Shown here: positions 8,094 to 16,153 of the stretch, piece by piece | How positions within the stretch are numbered: position 1 is the stretch's first letter | How the letters are laid out: every line of letters begins with the position of its first letter | Assembly (NCBI RefSeq): GCF_001278075.1 | Contig: NZ_CP011340.1 | Span: 3,224,001-3,288,000, forward strand | Direction: 5' to 3' | Length of the DNA: 64,000 nt | Origin: Streptomyces pristinaespiralis | Lineage (GTDB): Bacteria; Actinomycetota; Actinomycetes; Streptomycetales; Streptomycetaceae | Translations under genes and position numbers: made by a program | The notes under the pieces: model-generated | Told to the model about the DNA's origin: nothing | What the model saw: only the letters and a program-made list of their open reading frames with translations | Database searches by the model: none

Positions 8094-9044
8094 TCAGCGC
8101 GAAGGCGGCGGGGCAGGCTGCGACGGGGCAGCCAGATGCCTGGGCACGGGAGTGGCCACAGGCCCGATCGCCGGGGCGGCGGCCAGGTGGAGCGGCGCCG
8201 CTGCCGTCGGACGTATCAACGGCGTCGTCGAGGAGGCGTGGGACAGCGGCGAGACACCGAGGTGGCGGTTGAGGTCCTGGCCACCGGGCTCGCCGGGCAC
8301 TGCGGCGATCACCGGCCCGGAGCCCGGCCTGGTCTGGCCGCTCCCGCCTCGGCGGCGGTCGCCGTCCGTGCTGCGGTACGTGGTCGCACCGCCGCCGGAT
8401 CCAGGGGTCGTGCTGTTCGCGGCGGTCGTCGGCGACGACGTGCGCAGCGGCGTCACCTTGTTGCCGCCGCCCTGCCCGCGCGCACCGGATTCACCGACGG
8501 CGTCGAGCGGTACTGCGCCACCCAGGGCGATGGCGGCGAAGGACACGGCGCTGGCCGCCGCGAAGGCGAACCGCCTGCCGCGCCACGGCGAGCGCTCAGC
8601 CTCCGCGCGGCCGACCTCGTGGATCCGGAAGCCGCTGCCGCCACCGGGCAGAACGGCCGCGTGGGCCCCGCCGGGGACGTAGCCGAACGTCTCCGCGCGA
8701 GGGTCGCGCGGTCTTCCCGCGGACGGGTTCAGCGCTCCGAACACCCCGCCGGCGGCACGTCCGCCGCCGAAGGGGCCGGGTTCGTCGTCGTCGCCTACGG
8801 CGCTCGGACCTGCGGGCAGCCCCTGGAGCCGCGCGAGCAGCCCCTCGGAGAGCGGCGGCGGTGCGGCCTGGGCGAAGACGTTCTTGAGACGACGCTGGGC
8901 GTCGGCCTCGGCCTTGCATCTCGGACAGGTGGCCAGGTGCGCGAGGACCCGGTCGCGGGCGTCGTGCTCCAGCTCACCGTCGACGAGTGCGGCCAGCCGG
9001 TCCCCCAGATGCTGTTCCGCAGGAGTCGGACCTGTGCCGCTCAC
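8094..9044 (-). CDS. rseA: Zinc-binding membrane anti-sigma factor (RseA-like)
   Basis: A 316-residue anti-sigma factor of the ZAS class. The N-terminal zf-HC2 domain carries the Hx3Cx2C signature as H36, C40, C43 ([17 protein letters not shown]). A helical sigma-binding segment and a Gly/Pro-rich linker follow, then one membrane helix at about 158-180 ([20 protein letters not shown]). A Ser/Thr/Pro-rich extracytoplasmic tail of roughly 130 residues completes it. Its start codon overlaps the sigma stop by 4 bp (ATGA), so the two are made in step. It should hold the sigma factor at the membrane, in a redox- or proteolysis-sensitive way as for other ZAS proteins. Symbol given by synteny with mycobacteria. 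Confidence 0.9.
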   Translation of the reverse strand: MSGTGPTPAEQHLGDRLAALVDGELEHDARDRVLAHLATCPRCKAEADAQRRLKNVFAQAAPPPLSEGLLARLQGLPAGPSAVGDDDEPGPFGGGRAAGGVFGALNPSAGRPRDPRAETFGYVPGGAHAAVLPGGGSGFRIHEVGRAEAERSPWRGRRFAFAAASAVSFAAIALGGAVPLDAVGESGARGQGGGNKVTPLRTSSPTTAANSTTPGSGGGATTYRSTDGDRRRGGSGQTRPGSGPVIAAVPGEPGGQDLNRHLGVSPLSHASSTTPLIRPTAAAPLHLAAAPAIGPVATPVPRHLAAPSQPAPPPSR

Positions 9045-9811
9045 GCCGGTCCACCCTCCCCCGCGAGGCCCACGGCGCCCGCCAGCGAGCGCTGCTGCTC
9101 CGCACGCGCCTCCGGGGAGCGGTGCTGCAGTGCCTTGCGCAGGTGGGAGCGGCCGCGGTGGATGCGGCTGCGGACGGTGCCGAGCTTCACGCCCAGCGTC
9201 GCGGCGATCTCCTCGTACGACAGGCCCTCGATGTCACAGAGCACCACGGCGGCGCGGAACTCGGGCGCGAGGGTGTCCAGCGCGTGCTGGACGTCCGCGT
9301 CGAAGTGGCTGTCGTTGAAGACCTGCTGCGGCGACGGCTCCCGGCTGGGCAGACGCTCTGCCGCGTCGTCGCCCAGAGCGTCGAAGCGGATCCGCTGCTT
9401 GCGGCGGACCATGTCCAGGAAGAGATTGGTGGTGATCCTGTGGAGCCAGCCCTCGAAGGTGCCGGGCGTGTACGTCGACAGGGAGCGGAAGACGCGGACG
9501 AAGACCTCTTGTGTGAGGTCCTCGGCATCGTGCTGGTTACCCGTCAGGCGGTACGCGAGGCGGTAGACCCGTGCGCTGTGCGTGCTGACGATCTCCTCCC
9601 ACGTGGGAGGAGTCCAGGCCTGCGATTCCGCATCCGATGCGAAGGTCGCCGTGGTGACGGAGTCGGAGGGCGTAGAACGGTCAGCAGTGTTGGTCACGGA
9701 TTTCGGCTCACCCACCGACCTGAGAAGGCGCCTCAGCACTCCTCCCCGATCCGCAGGTGCAGCCGCACCTCCCCTGTCGGCTCTGGTGGTGTCCAGCGGA
9801 GCCCCTACCAT
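9041..9811 (-). CDS. sigE: ECF RNA polymerase sigma factor, SigE class
   Basis: ECF sigma factor of 256 residues from the ATG at 9811 (GAGGTGG just upstream). Region 2 is clear: [20 protein letters not shown] with [13 protein letters not shown] and the -10 recognition segment [19 protein letters not shown]. Region 4 has [20 protein letters not shown] followed by [12 protein letters not shown]. The first about 85 residues form an N-terminal extension of low order, as in mycobacterial SigE. Gene order (sigma, ZAS anti-sigma, htrA, tatB, with a divergent O-methyltransferase) matches M. tuberculosis sigE. The name is by that synteny and is not the cell-wall SigE of S. coelicolor. Alternative upstream starts up to 9919 are in frame but would overlap the divergent promoter region. 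Confidence 0.9.
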   Translation of the reverse strand: MVGAPLDTTRADRGGAAAPADRGGVLRRLLRSVGEPKSVTNTADRSTPSDSVTTATFASDAESQAWTPPTWEEIVSTHSARVYRLAYRLTGNQHDAEDLTQEVFVRVFRSLSTYTPGTFEGWLHRITTNLFLDMVRRKQRIRFDALGDDAAERLPSREPSPQQVFNDSHFDADVQHALDTLAPEFRAAVVLCDIEGLSYEEIAATLGVKLGTVRSRIHRGRSHLRKALQHRSPEARAEQQRSLAGAVGLAGEGGPA

Positions 9812-9984
9812 AGCCACCTCGCCCGTTAGCTCCGGATAAGAATCTTTACGTGGATTTGGAACCGGCATCCGGGCCCCGCTCCACGCGCTTCCCTCTGCCT
9901 CAACAACGACCGGTCCCATCTGCGGGTTCCCGGGCCCAGCGGATACAGTCAGCGTCGCGCCAACTACGGGGACAGGAGAGGGTC

Positions 9985-10620
9985 ATAACCGCCAACCAGC
10001 AGACGAGCTGGGCGTTCGCCGACGCCTTTGTCGCCGAGGACGACGCTCTGCGCTGGGCCCGGGACCGGGCCCGGGAGTCAGGGCTGCCCTCGGTGTCCCC
10101 GGGCACGGGCGCCGCCCTGCGACTGCTGGCCGCGACCGCCGACGCGAAGGCGGTGGCAGAGATCGGGACGGGGACGGGAGTCTCCGGCATCTACCTGCTG
10201 CACGGCATGCGCCCGGACGGCGTCCTGACCACGGTGGACCTCGAGCCGGAACGCCAGCAGTTCGCCCGCGAGGCCTTCCGGGCGGCCGGCTTCGCCGGGA
10301 ACCGCGCCCGCTTCATCCCCGGCCGTGCGCTCGACGTCCTGCCGCGGCTCGCGGACGGCGGCTACGACCTCGTCTTCTGCGACGGCGACCGCACCGAGTC
10401 CCTCGACTACCTCGCTGAATCGTTGCGCCTGCTGAGGCCGGGCGGACTCGTCTGCTTCGAGGGCGTTTTCGCCGACGGCCGTACGGTCGACTCCGCGGCT
10501 CAGCCGGCGGAGGTCCTGCGCGTGCGTGAGCTGCTGCGGGCGGTCCGTGAGAGTCATGAACTCCTGCCGACCCTGCTGCCGGTGGGCGACGGTCTCCTCT
10601 GCGCGGTCCGCCGCGCCTGA
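9985..10620 (+). CDS. SAM-dependent O-methyltransferase, probable ATA start
   Basis: Class I O-methyltransferase (methyltransf_3/catechol type), about 211 residues: SAM motif VAEIGTGTGVSGIYLL, acidic loop TTVDLEPERQQFAREAF and YDLVFCDGDRTESLDYL. Family members transfer a methyl group to hydroxyls of small aromatic or other substrates; the substrate is not predictable here. The start is odd. An optimal AGGAG lies 6 nt before ATA at 9985, and typical Streptomyces third-position GC begins exactly there. The only conventional in-frame start upstream is GTG 9850, and codons 9850-9984 have about one third A/T third positions and no Shine-Dalgarno. Annotation pipelines may extend it to 9850. It is divergent from the ECF sigma gene, as in mycobacteria. 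Confidence 0.85.
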   Translation: MTANQQTSWAFADAFVAEDDALRWARDRARESGLPSVSPGTGAALRLLAATADAKAVAEIGTGTGVSGIYLLHGMRPDGVLTTVDLEPERQQFAREAFRAAGFAGNRARFIPGRALDVLPRLADGGYDLVFCDGDRTESLDYLAESLRLLRPGGLVCFEGVFADGRTVDSAAQPAEVLRVRELLRAVRESHELLPTLLPVGDGLLCAVRRA

Positions 10621-10715
10621 GACGGCGCCGCGCACGGTTCTTCCGGGCTCCGCCCCCGTACCCCTCGCTCCGGACGCCTGCCGGGACCGGGTCCGCCGCA
10701 TTCCCTGAAAACACA

Positions 10716-10748
10716 CACTGCCCCGGCACGAACCGTGCCGGGGCAGTG
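10716..10748. terminator. Bidirectional terminator between convergent genes
   Basis: A perfect 15-bp stem (10716-10730 and 10734-10748) with loop AAC. It lies between the end of the methyltransferase and the end of the small DUF3117 gene, so it can serve both. Confidence 0.88.
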
Positions 10749-10763
10749 GAAAATCAGGGCGCG

Positions 10764-10931
10764 TCAGCCGACGACCTTCTTCAGGGCGTCACCGAGTGCA
10801 TCGGCTTCGTCCGGAGTCAGTTCGACGACAAGCCGACCGCCGCCTTCGAGCGGAACGCGCATGACGATGCCCCGCCCCTCCTTTGTCACCTCGAGCGGGC
10901 CGTCGCCCGTCCGCGGCTTCATGGCCGCCAT
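10764..10931 (-). CDS. DUF3117 small protein
   Basis: A 55-residue protein with the actinobacterial DUF3117 sequence: MAAMKPRTGDGPLEVTKEGR at the start, then a strand pair with IVMRVPFEGGGRLVVELTP and a C-terminal helix DEADALGDALKKVV. The length matches the family. Function is unknown; I know of no assigned activity. The start ATG at 10929-10931 is preceded by a GGAAGGGG-type Shine-Dalgarno. It corresponds by position to the M. tuberculosis gene next to tagA (Rv1211, from memory), consistent with long-range conservation of this neighbourhood. Confidence 0.9.
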   Translation of the reverse strand: MAAMKPRTGDGPLEVTKEGRGIVMRVPLEGGGRLVVELTPDEADALGDALKKVVG

Positions 10932-11243
10932 GCTCGTTCCCCTTCCTGAAACCAGCTCATCGCAGCCGGCGGCCCCGTGAGAGGTGCTGTGTCACCGGCA
11001 TCGAACACATTGCTTCCAGGTCATTATCCCGCATGGCGGGACCCAAAGACCAACATCAGTCGGCATCGCTTGCGCAACGCGCTCTCTCAAAACCACTCAA
11101 TTCGGCGATGTGGCTGCGATACTTCGCCGCCGCTCCCCAGGCGCCCCACGGAGATTGTTTGACGCAGGTCACATGTGCACACCCGATGATCTCCGTCATG
11201 CTGGCCTCGACACTGCCGTCAGAACCACCTAAGGGGACCCGCC
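10932..11243. other. Divergent intergenic region with candidate promoters
   Basis: 312 bp without a gene, between divergent DUF3117 and the crotonase gene. On the minus strand GATAAT (11023-11028) is a good -10 for DUF3117; it abuts a short inverted repeat with arms 11028-11032 and 11036-11040. On the plus strand TTGACG (11159-11164) is a good -35 for the crotonase, with a weak -10 near 11182-11190. The region is less GC-rich than its surroundings. No RNA gene is recognisable. Confidence 0.5.
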
Positions 11244-12044
11244 ATGGCCGACTCCGTGCTGTACGACGTGAACGACGGACTCGCGACGATCACGATCAAC
11301 CGGCCCGAGGCCATGAACGCGATGAACGTCGACGCAAAGGTCGCTCTGCGCGACGCCGTGCAGGCCGCGGCCGCCGACCCGGCGGTGCGCGCGGTGCTGC
11401 TGACCGCCACCGGCAAGGCGTTCTGCGTCGGCCAGGACCTCAAGGAGCACGTGTCCCTGCTCGCCGCCGACCGTGAGTCGGGCAGCGGCGGGACCATGAG
11501 CACCGTGCGCGAGCACTACAACCCCATCGTCCGGGCGCTGACCGGGATGCAGAAGCCGGTCGTCGCCGGGGTCAACGGCGTGGCCGCCGGCGCCGGCCTC
11601 GGCTTCGCGCTGGCCGCCGACTACCGGGTCGTCGCCGACACGGCCAAGTTCACGACGTCGTTCGCGGGCGTGGCCCTCACCGCCGACTCCGGCGTCTCCT
11701 GGACGCTGCCCCGCCTGATCGGACAGAGCCGCGCCGCCGACCTGCTGCTCTTCCCCCGCTCGTTCTCGGCGCAGGAGGCGTACGAGTGGGGCATCGCGAA
11801 CAAGCTCGTCCCCGCGGACGAGCTGGCCGGCCAGGCCGCCGCCGTGGCCCGCGCGCTGGCCGACGGGCCCACGCTCGCCTACGCCGCGCTGAAGGAGTCG
11901 ATGGCCTACGGCGCGGACCGCTCGCTGAGCGAGGCGCTGGACAAGGAGGAGGAGCTGCAGGCGAAGGCGGGCGCCTCCGAGGACCACGCGATCGCGGTGC
12001 AGGCGTTCCTGGCCAAGGAGACCCCCAAGTACCTCGGCCGCTGA
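11244..12044 (+). CDS. Enoyl-CoA hydratase/isomerase family protein (PaaG-like)
   Basis: Crotonase-fold protein of 266 residues, normal length. The oxyanion-hole elements are AFCVGQDLKEH and KPVVAGVNGVAAGAGLGFAL; the catalytic-loop region reads VALTADSGVSWTLPRLIGQ. That last segment resembles PaaG/ring-opened phenylacetyl-CoA isomerases, which carry Asp in place of the second catalytic Glu, more than a classical hydratase. The enzyme acts on CoA thioesters in the cytoplasm, in fatty-acid or aromatic-acid breakdown; the exact substrate is not readable. The start ATG has AAGGGGA at good spacing. It appears to be a single-gene unit with its own promoter upstream. Confidence 0.88.
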   Translation: MADSVLYDVNDGLATITINRPEAMNAMNVDAKVALRDAVQAAAADPAVRAVLLTATGKAFCVGQDLKEHVSLLAADRESGSGGTMSTVREHYNPIVRALTGMQKPVVAGVNGVAAGAGLGFALAADYRVVADTAKFTTSFAGVALTADSGVSWTLPRLIGQSRAADLLLFPRSFSAQEAYEWGIANKLVPADELAGQAAAVARALADGPTLAYAALKESMAYGADRSLSEALDKEEELQAKAGASEDHAIAVQAFLAKETPKYLGR

Positions 12045-12065
12045 GCCGGCCGGACCGCCGTGGCG

Positions 12066-12659
12066 TCAGCGGCCTCCGCCGCGCGCCACGCAGTCGGCGA
12101 GGTGGTCGTCGACGAGTCCGCAGGCCTGCATCAGGGCGTACGCCGTCGTCGGGCCCACGAAGCGCAGCCCGCGCTTCTTGAGCGCCTTGGCCAGAGCGGT
12201 GGACTCGTCGGTGACGGCCGGCACGTCGGCGATCGTGCGGGGCGTGGACCGCGTCGCGCCGGGCGCGTACGACCAGATCAGCTCGTCGAGCTCGCCTGCG
12301 GGCCACTCGGCGAGCACCTGCGCGTTGGCGAGGGTCGCCCGGATCTTGGCGCGGTTGCGGATGATGCCGGGGTCGGCGAGCAGACGCTCCTCGTCGGCCT
12401 CGGTGAACGCGGCCACCGAGGCGATCTTGAAGCCGTCGAAGGCGCTGCGGAAGCCTTCCCTGCGGCGCAGGATCGTGATCCAGGACAGCCCGGACTGGAA
12501 GGCCTCCAGGCAGAGCCGTTCGAACAGGGCGTCGTCGCCGTGGACCGGGCGGCCCCACTCCTCGTCGTGGTACGTGACGTAGTCGGCGGTGGACAGCCCC
12601 CAGGGGCACCGGAGCCTGCCGTCGGGGCCCGGCACGGCGGCGCCGGTCACCACGGTCAC
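12066..12659 (-). CDS. tag: DNA-3-methyladenine glycosylase I
   Basis: Base-excision repair glycosylase of 197 residues that removes 3-methyladenine from alkylated DNA. The structural zinc site of Tag is intact: C18 and H31 (RCPW, then YHDEEWG) near the N-terminus and the HLADC pair near the C-terminus. The substrate pocket motif HDEEWGRPVHGDDALFE is also present, with SGLSWITILRRREGFRSAF and IIRNRAKIRATLANA. The GTG start overlaps the stop of the upstream DivIVA-like gene by 4 bp (GTGA), indicating translational coupling. The same pair, with folP2 nearby, occurs in mycobacteria (tagA region). Confidence 0.95.
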   Translation of the reverse strand: MTVVTGAAVPGPDGRLRCPWGLSTADYVTYHDEEWGRPVHGDDALFERLCLEAFQSGLSWITILRRREGFRSAFDGFKIASVAAFTEADEERLLADPGIIRNRAKIRATLANAQVLAEWPAGELDELIWSYAPGATRSTPRTIADVPAVTDESTALAKALKKRGLRFVGPTTAYALMQACGLVDDHLADCVARGGGR

Positions 12660-13009
12660 CGGCCCGGCTCCTCGCCCGGCTTGGTGAACATGTCCTGCCT
12701 GCTCACCGCGGTGGCCTGGGCCCCGGCGAGCGCGGACTCCAGCTCGGCGATGCGCGCGTCCCGCTCGGCGAGCTCCGCGCCGAGGCGGCCGAGCGCCTCG
12801 TCCACGTCCGCCATCCGGTAGCCGCGCAGGCCGACGGGGAGGCGGAGGGCCTCGACATCGGCGCGGCCGACGGGTCGGTCGAGCGGCAGCGGGTCCACCA
12901 GTTGCTCCGGAGGGGCCTCCGGCAGCGCCGCGCTGTCACTGCCGCCGACCACCACGAGCGTGACCGCCGCGATGACCACGACCATCGCGATCAGCAAGAA
13001 CCAGAACAC
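12656..13009 (-). CDS. Membrane-anchored DivIVA-domain protein
   Basis: A 117-residue protein. Residues 2-22 form a membrane helix (MFWFLLIAMVVVIAAVTLVV). After a short Pro-rich linker comes a DivIVA-like motif (ADVEALRLPVGLRGYRMADV) and a predicted coiled coil (LGRLGAELAERDARIAELES). DivIVA domains recognise or organise curved or polar membrane; this one has only a single short coiled coil, so it is a minimal member of unknown role. Its stop overlaps the start of tag, so both are probably expressed together although their functions seem unrelated. It is divergent from folP2. By position it resembles a small gene beside folP2 in mycobacteria. Confidence 0.85.
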   Translation of the reverse strand: MFWFLLIAMVVVIAAVTLVVVGGSDSAALPEAPPEQLVDPLPLDRPVGRADVEALRLPVGLRGYRMADVDEALGRLGAELAERDARIAELESALAGAQATAVSRQDMFTKPGEEPGR

Positions 13010-13143
13010 GAGCGACCCTCTCCCCGAACTTCCCGTACGTCCCCGGGGGAACTTACCCGAACGGAAAACCGTCCACTGCTGATCGTGCCACGGGGCACCG
13101 ACAGCTAGGGTCGCAGGCGAACGATCTGAGGAGGAAACAGCGG

Positions 13144-14004
13144 ATGCTGCGGCTGGGACGGCGCGAGTTCGACGCGCACGAGCCGGTGATCATGGCGATC
13201 GTCAACCGGACGCCCGACTCCTTCTACGACCAGGGCGCGACGTTCCGGGACGAGCCCGCCCTGTCCCGCGTGGAGCAGGCGGTGGCCGAGGGCGCCGCCA
13301 TCATCGACATAGGCGGGGTGAAGGCCGGTCCCGGCGAGGCGGTGTCCGCCGAGGAGGAGGCGCGGCGCACGGTCGGCTTCGTGGCCGAGGTGCGGCGACG
13401 TCACCCGGACGTGGTGATCAGTGTCGACACCTGGCGCCACGACGTGGGCGCGGCGGTCTGCGAGGCGGGCGCCGATGTGCTGAACGACGCGTGGGGCGGC
13501 GTGGACCCGAAGCTGGCGGAGGTCGCCGCGCGGTACGGGGCGGGCCTGGTGTGCACCCACGCGGGCGGCGCGCAGCCGCGTACGCGGCCGCACCGGGTGG
13601 CGTACGACGACGTGATGGCCGACATCCTCCGCGTGACGCTCGCGCTGGCGGAGCGGGCGGTCGGGCTCGGCGTCCGCAGGGACGGGATCATGATCGACCC
13701 CGGTCATGACTTCGGCAAGAACACCCGGCACAGCCTGGAGGCGACGCGCCGGCTCGGGGAGATGACGGAGACGGGCTGGCCGGTGCTGGTGTCCTTGTCG
13801 AACAAGGACTTCGTCGGGGAGACCCTCGACAAGCCGGTCAAGGAGCGGGTGCTGGGCACCCTGGCGACCACGGCGGTGTCCGCCTGGCTGGGCGCGCAGG
13901 TGTACCGGGTGCACGAGGTGGCGGAGACCAGGCAGGTCCTGGACATGGTGGCCTCGATCGCGGGCCACCGGCCGCCCGCGGTGGCGCGCCGCGGTCTGGC
14001 CTGA
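13144..14004 (+). CDS. folP2: FolP2-type dihydropteroate synthase homologue
   Basis: A 286-residue TIM-barrel protein of the pterin-binding family. It keeps IMAIVNRTPDSFYDQGATF (strand 1), VISVDTWRHDVG, DVLNDAWGG and IDPGHDFGKN. In strand 2, where authentic DHPS has a GGESTRPG loop that binds p-aminobenzoate, this protein has GGVKAGPGEAV. That change defines the FolP2 branch of actinobacteria; the M. leprae FolP2 is reported to lack DHPS activity, so a role in folate synthesis is doubtful and the substrate is unknown. The ATG has GAGGAGG at good spacing. Neighbours (LOG protein, DivIVA-like, tag) match the mycobacterial folP2 neighbourhood. Confidence 0.88.
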   Translation: MLRLGRREFDAHEPVIMAIVNRTPDSFYDQGATFRDEPALSRVEQAVAEGAAIIDIGGVKAGPGEAVSAEEEARRTVGFVAEVRRRHPDVVISVDTWRHDVGAAVCEAGADVLNDAWGGVDPKLAEVAARYGAGLVCTHAGGAQPRTRPHRVAYDDVMADILRVTLALAERAVGLGVRRDGIMIDPGHDFGKNTRHSLEATRRLGEMTETGWPVLVSLSNKDFVGETLDKPVKERVLGTLATTAVSAWLGAQVYRVHEVAETRQVLDMVASIAGHRPPAVARRGLA

Positions 14005-14103
14005 GAACCGGGGCCGGGATCGTCCGGCCCGAGAACCGGAGCCGGGAGAGCCGGAGCCTGCGCGCACGAGACGCCGGGCACCGGGAAGGTCCGGAACATA
14101 CGC

Positions 14104-14135
14104 GGCCCGGGCCCCGGACGTCCGGGGCCCGGGCC
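14104..14135. terminator. Perfect palindromic terminator
   Basis: A 32-bp perfect palindrome, arms 14104-14119 and 14120-14135, GC only except one A/T pair. It lies between the convergent folP2 and LOG-family genes. Confidence 0.8.
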
Positions 14136-14143
14136 CTGTCCGG

Positions 14144-14893
14144 CTACCTGCCCGTCTCCTTGGAGACCATGGCCACCGCCTCCTCCACGTCGTCCGTGAC
14201 GTGGAAGAGCAGCAGGTCCTTCTCCGACGCCTTGCCCTGAGCGATGACGGTGTCTCGCAGCCAGTCGACCAGACCGCTCCAGTAGTCCGTGCCGAAGAGC
14301 ACGATCGGGAAGCGCGTCACCTTGCGGGTCTGGACGAGGGTCAGGGCCTCGAAGAGTTCGTCCAGCGTGCCGAGTCCGCCCGGCAGCACGACGAAGCCCT
14401 GCGCGTACTTCACGAACATCGTCTTGCGGACGAAGAAGTAGCGGAAGTTCACCCCGATGTCGACGTGCGGGTTGATGCCCTGTTCGAAGGGCAGCTCGAT
14501 GCCGAGGCCGACCGAGATCCCCTTGGCCTCGCTCGCGCCCTTGTTCGCGGCCTCCATCACGCCCGGACCACCGCCGGTGATCACCGCGAAGCCCGCCTTG
14601 GCCAGCGCCCTGCCGAGTTCGACGCCCACCTCGTACTCGGGCGAGCCGGCCGGGGTGCGGGCGGAACCGAAGACGCTGATGGCGCTGGGCAGTTCGGCGA
14701 GAGCGCCGAAGCCCTCCACGAACTCGGACTGGATACGCATGACCCGCCACGGGTCGGTGTGCACCCACTGGGAGTCGCCCTCGGTGTCGAGCAGCCGCTG
14801 ATCGGTGGTGCCCGGCCGGATCTGTTCCCTGCGGCGCAGTACCGGTCCCAGCCGCTGCTCCTCCAGCGCCCGCAATCCCTCGGGGTTGCTCAT
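14144..14893 (-). CDS. LOG-family protein (TIGR00730 Rossmann fold)
   Basis: A 249-residue cytoplasmic protein with the lysine-decarboxylase-like/LOG fold. Diagnostic motifs are AVITGGGPGVMEAANKGASE and VVLPGGLGTLDELFEALTL. Characterised relatives are nucleoside 5'-monophosphate phosphoribohydrolases (cytokinin-activating LOG enzymes); the old lysine decarboxylase label is wrong. The N-terminal 50 residues form an extension found in actinobacterial members. The ATG at 14893 is preceded by GGAGGGAGC. In M. tuberculosis the homologue Rv1205 also lies near dapE and folP2, which agrees with the neighbours here. The natural substrate in this bacterium is unknown. Confidence 0.9.
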   Translation of the reverse strand: MSNPEGLRALEEQRLGPVLRRREQIRPGTTDQRLLDTEGDSQWVHTDPWRVMRIQSEFVEGFGALAELPSAISVFGSARTPAGSPEYEVGVELGRALAKAGFAVITGGGPGVMEAANKGASEAKGISVGLGIELPFEQGINPHVDIGVNFRYFFVRKTMFVKYAQGFVVLPGGLGTLDELFEALTLVQTRKVTRFPIVLFGTDYWSGLVDWLRDTVIAQGKASEKDLLLFHVTDDVEEAVAMVSKETGR

Positions 14894-14990
14894 GACCTGC
14901 TCCCTCCGCCGAACATCATCTGCTTTGGCTCAGGGTAGGTCGGCCGACGTTACGAATGGCGAAATCGGGGCGATCCGCCAGGATGCGAGA

Positions 14991-16070
14991 TCAGGAAGTG
15001 AGCCATTCACGCAGCCGGTCCTCGCAGTGCGTGATCTTGTCCACGGCCACGTGTTCGTCCCGCTTGTGGGCGAAGAGCGCGTCGCCGGGACCGTAGTTGA
15101 CCGCGGGCACTCCGAGAGCGCTGAAGCGTGAGACGTCCGTCCAGCCGAACTTGGGCTGCGCGGTGCCGCCCACCGCCTCCATGAACGCGGCGGCGGCCGG
15201 GTGCGACAGCCCGGGCAGGGCTCCGCCCGTGTGGTCGTCCACCACGATCTCGCTCACACCGCAGTCGGCGAACACCTCGCGGACGTGCGCCTCGGCCTCG
15301 GCCATGCTGCGGTCCGGTGCGTAGCGGTAGTTGACCACCACGGTGCATTCGTCGGGGATGACATTGGTGGCCACTCCGCCCTCGATGCCGACGGCGTTGA
15401 GGCCCTCGTGGTACTCCAGTCCGTCGATGACCGGCCGGCGCGGCTCGTACGACGCGAGGCGGGCCAGGATCGGGCCGGCGGCGTGGATGGCGTTGGACCC
15501 CATCCAGCTGCGCGCGGAGTGTGCCCGTTCCCCCTTCGTGCGCAGGTGGACCCGGAGCGTCCCCTGGCAGCCGCCCTCGACCTGGGCGTCGGAGGGCTCC
15601 AGCAGGATCGCGAAGTCACCGACCAGCCAGTCCGGGTGGGCCTCGGCCACATGCCCCAGCCCGTTGAGGTGTGCGGCGACCTCTTCGTTGTCGTAGAAGA
15701 CGAAGGTGAGGTCGCGGTTGGGCTCCGGAACGGTGGCGGCGATCCGCAGCTGGACGGCGACGCCCGACTTCATGTCGCTGGTGCCGCAGCCCCACAGGAT
15801 GCCGTCGTCGTCGAGCCGCGAGGGCACGTTGTCGGCGATCGGGACCGTGTCGATGTGCCCGGCGAGCACCACGCGCTCGGGGTGGCCGAGGCGGGTCCTG
15901 GCCACGACGTTGTTCCCGTGCCGGTCGACGGTGAGGTGCGGCAGCTCGCGCAGCGCTTCCTCGATGGCGTCGGCGAGGGGCTTCTCCGCGCCGCTGACCG
16001 ACGGGAAGTCGACCAGGGCTGCGGTGAGCGCGGGGGCGTCGAGGGTGAGGTCAAGCGCGGTCTCAGGCAT
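14991..16070 (-). CDS. dapE: Succinyl-diaminopimelate desuccinylase
   Basis: M20-family metallo-amidohydrolase of 359 residues, cutting N-succinyl-LL-diaminopimelate to succinate and LL-DAP for lysine and peptidoglycan. Metal and catalytic motifs: VVLAGHIDTVPIAD (His, Asp), GCGTSDMKSGVAV (bridging Asp) and FYDNEEVAAHLNGLGH (Glu-Glu). The dimerisation domain includes ERAHSARSWMGSNAIHAAG. The C-terminus ends with FAHKRDEHVAVDKI, containing the last metal His. The ATG at 16070 sits 7 nt after TATCGT, suggesting a leaderless transcript; GGAGCC directly before it is too close for a normal Shine-Dalgarno. DapC, the previous step, is encoded 1.8 kb further on. Confidence 0.95.
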   Translation of the reverse strand: MPETALDLTLDAPALTAALVDFPSVSGAEKPLADAIEEALRELPHLTVDRHGNNVVARTRLGHPERVVLAGHIDTVPIADNVPSRLDDDGILWGCGTSDMKSGVAVQLRIAATVPEPNRDLTFVFYDNEEVAAHLNGLGHVAEAHPDWLVGDFAILLEPSDAQVEGGCQGTLRVHLRTKGERAHSARSWMGSNAIHAAGPILARLASYEPRRPVIDGLEYHEGLNAVGIEGGVATNVIPDECTVVVNYRYAPDRSMAEAEAHVREVFADCGVSEIVVDDHTGGALPGLSHPAAAAFMEAVGGTAQPKFGWTDVSRFSALGVPAVNYGPGDALFAHKRDEHVAVDKITHCEDRLREWLTS

Positions 16071-16077
16071 GGCTCCG

Positions 16078-16083
16078 ACGATA
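16078..16083 (-). promoter_or_regulatory. -10 element of a probable leaderless promoter (dapE)
   Basis: Minus-strand TATCGT followed by 7 nt and then the dapE ATG at 16070. The spacing fits transcription starting at the start codon. Motif-based call only. Confidence 0.4.
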
Positions 16084-16141
16084 GGCGGTCGCCGGGATGT
16101 GTCGACCGGCACACCCCCCGGGGGCGCTCGGGGGGCTCCAG

Positions 16142-16147
16142 TACGGT
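16142..16147 (+). promoter_or_regulatory. -10 element of a probable leaderless promoter
   Basis: TACGGT followed by 6 nt and then GTG at 16154. No Shine-Dalgarno lies between them. It faces the dapE promoter, which has the same architecture on the other strand. Confidence 0.4.
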
Positions 16148-16153
16148 GGGCGG

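Noticed and set aside
9858..9863. GGAACC as an ECF -35 site for autoregulation near the sigma gene
   Set aside because: No matching -10 (CGTT or GTT) was found at 15-18 bp, so the site is unsupported.
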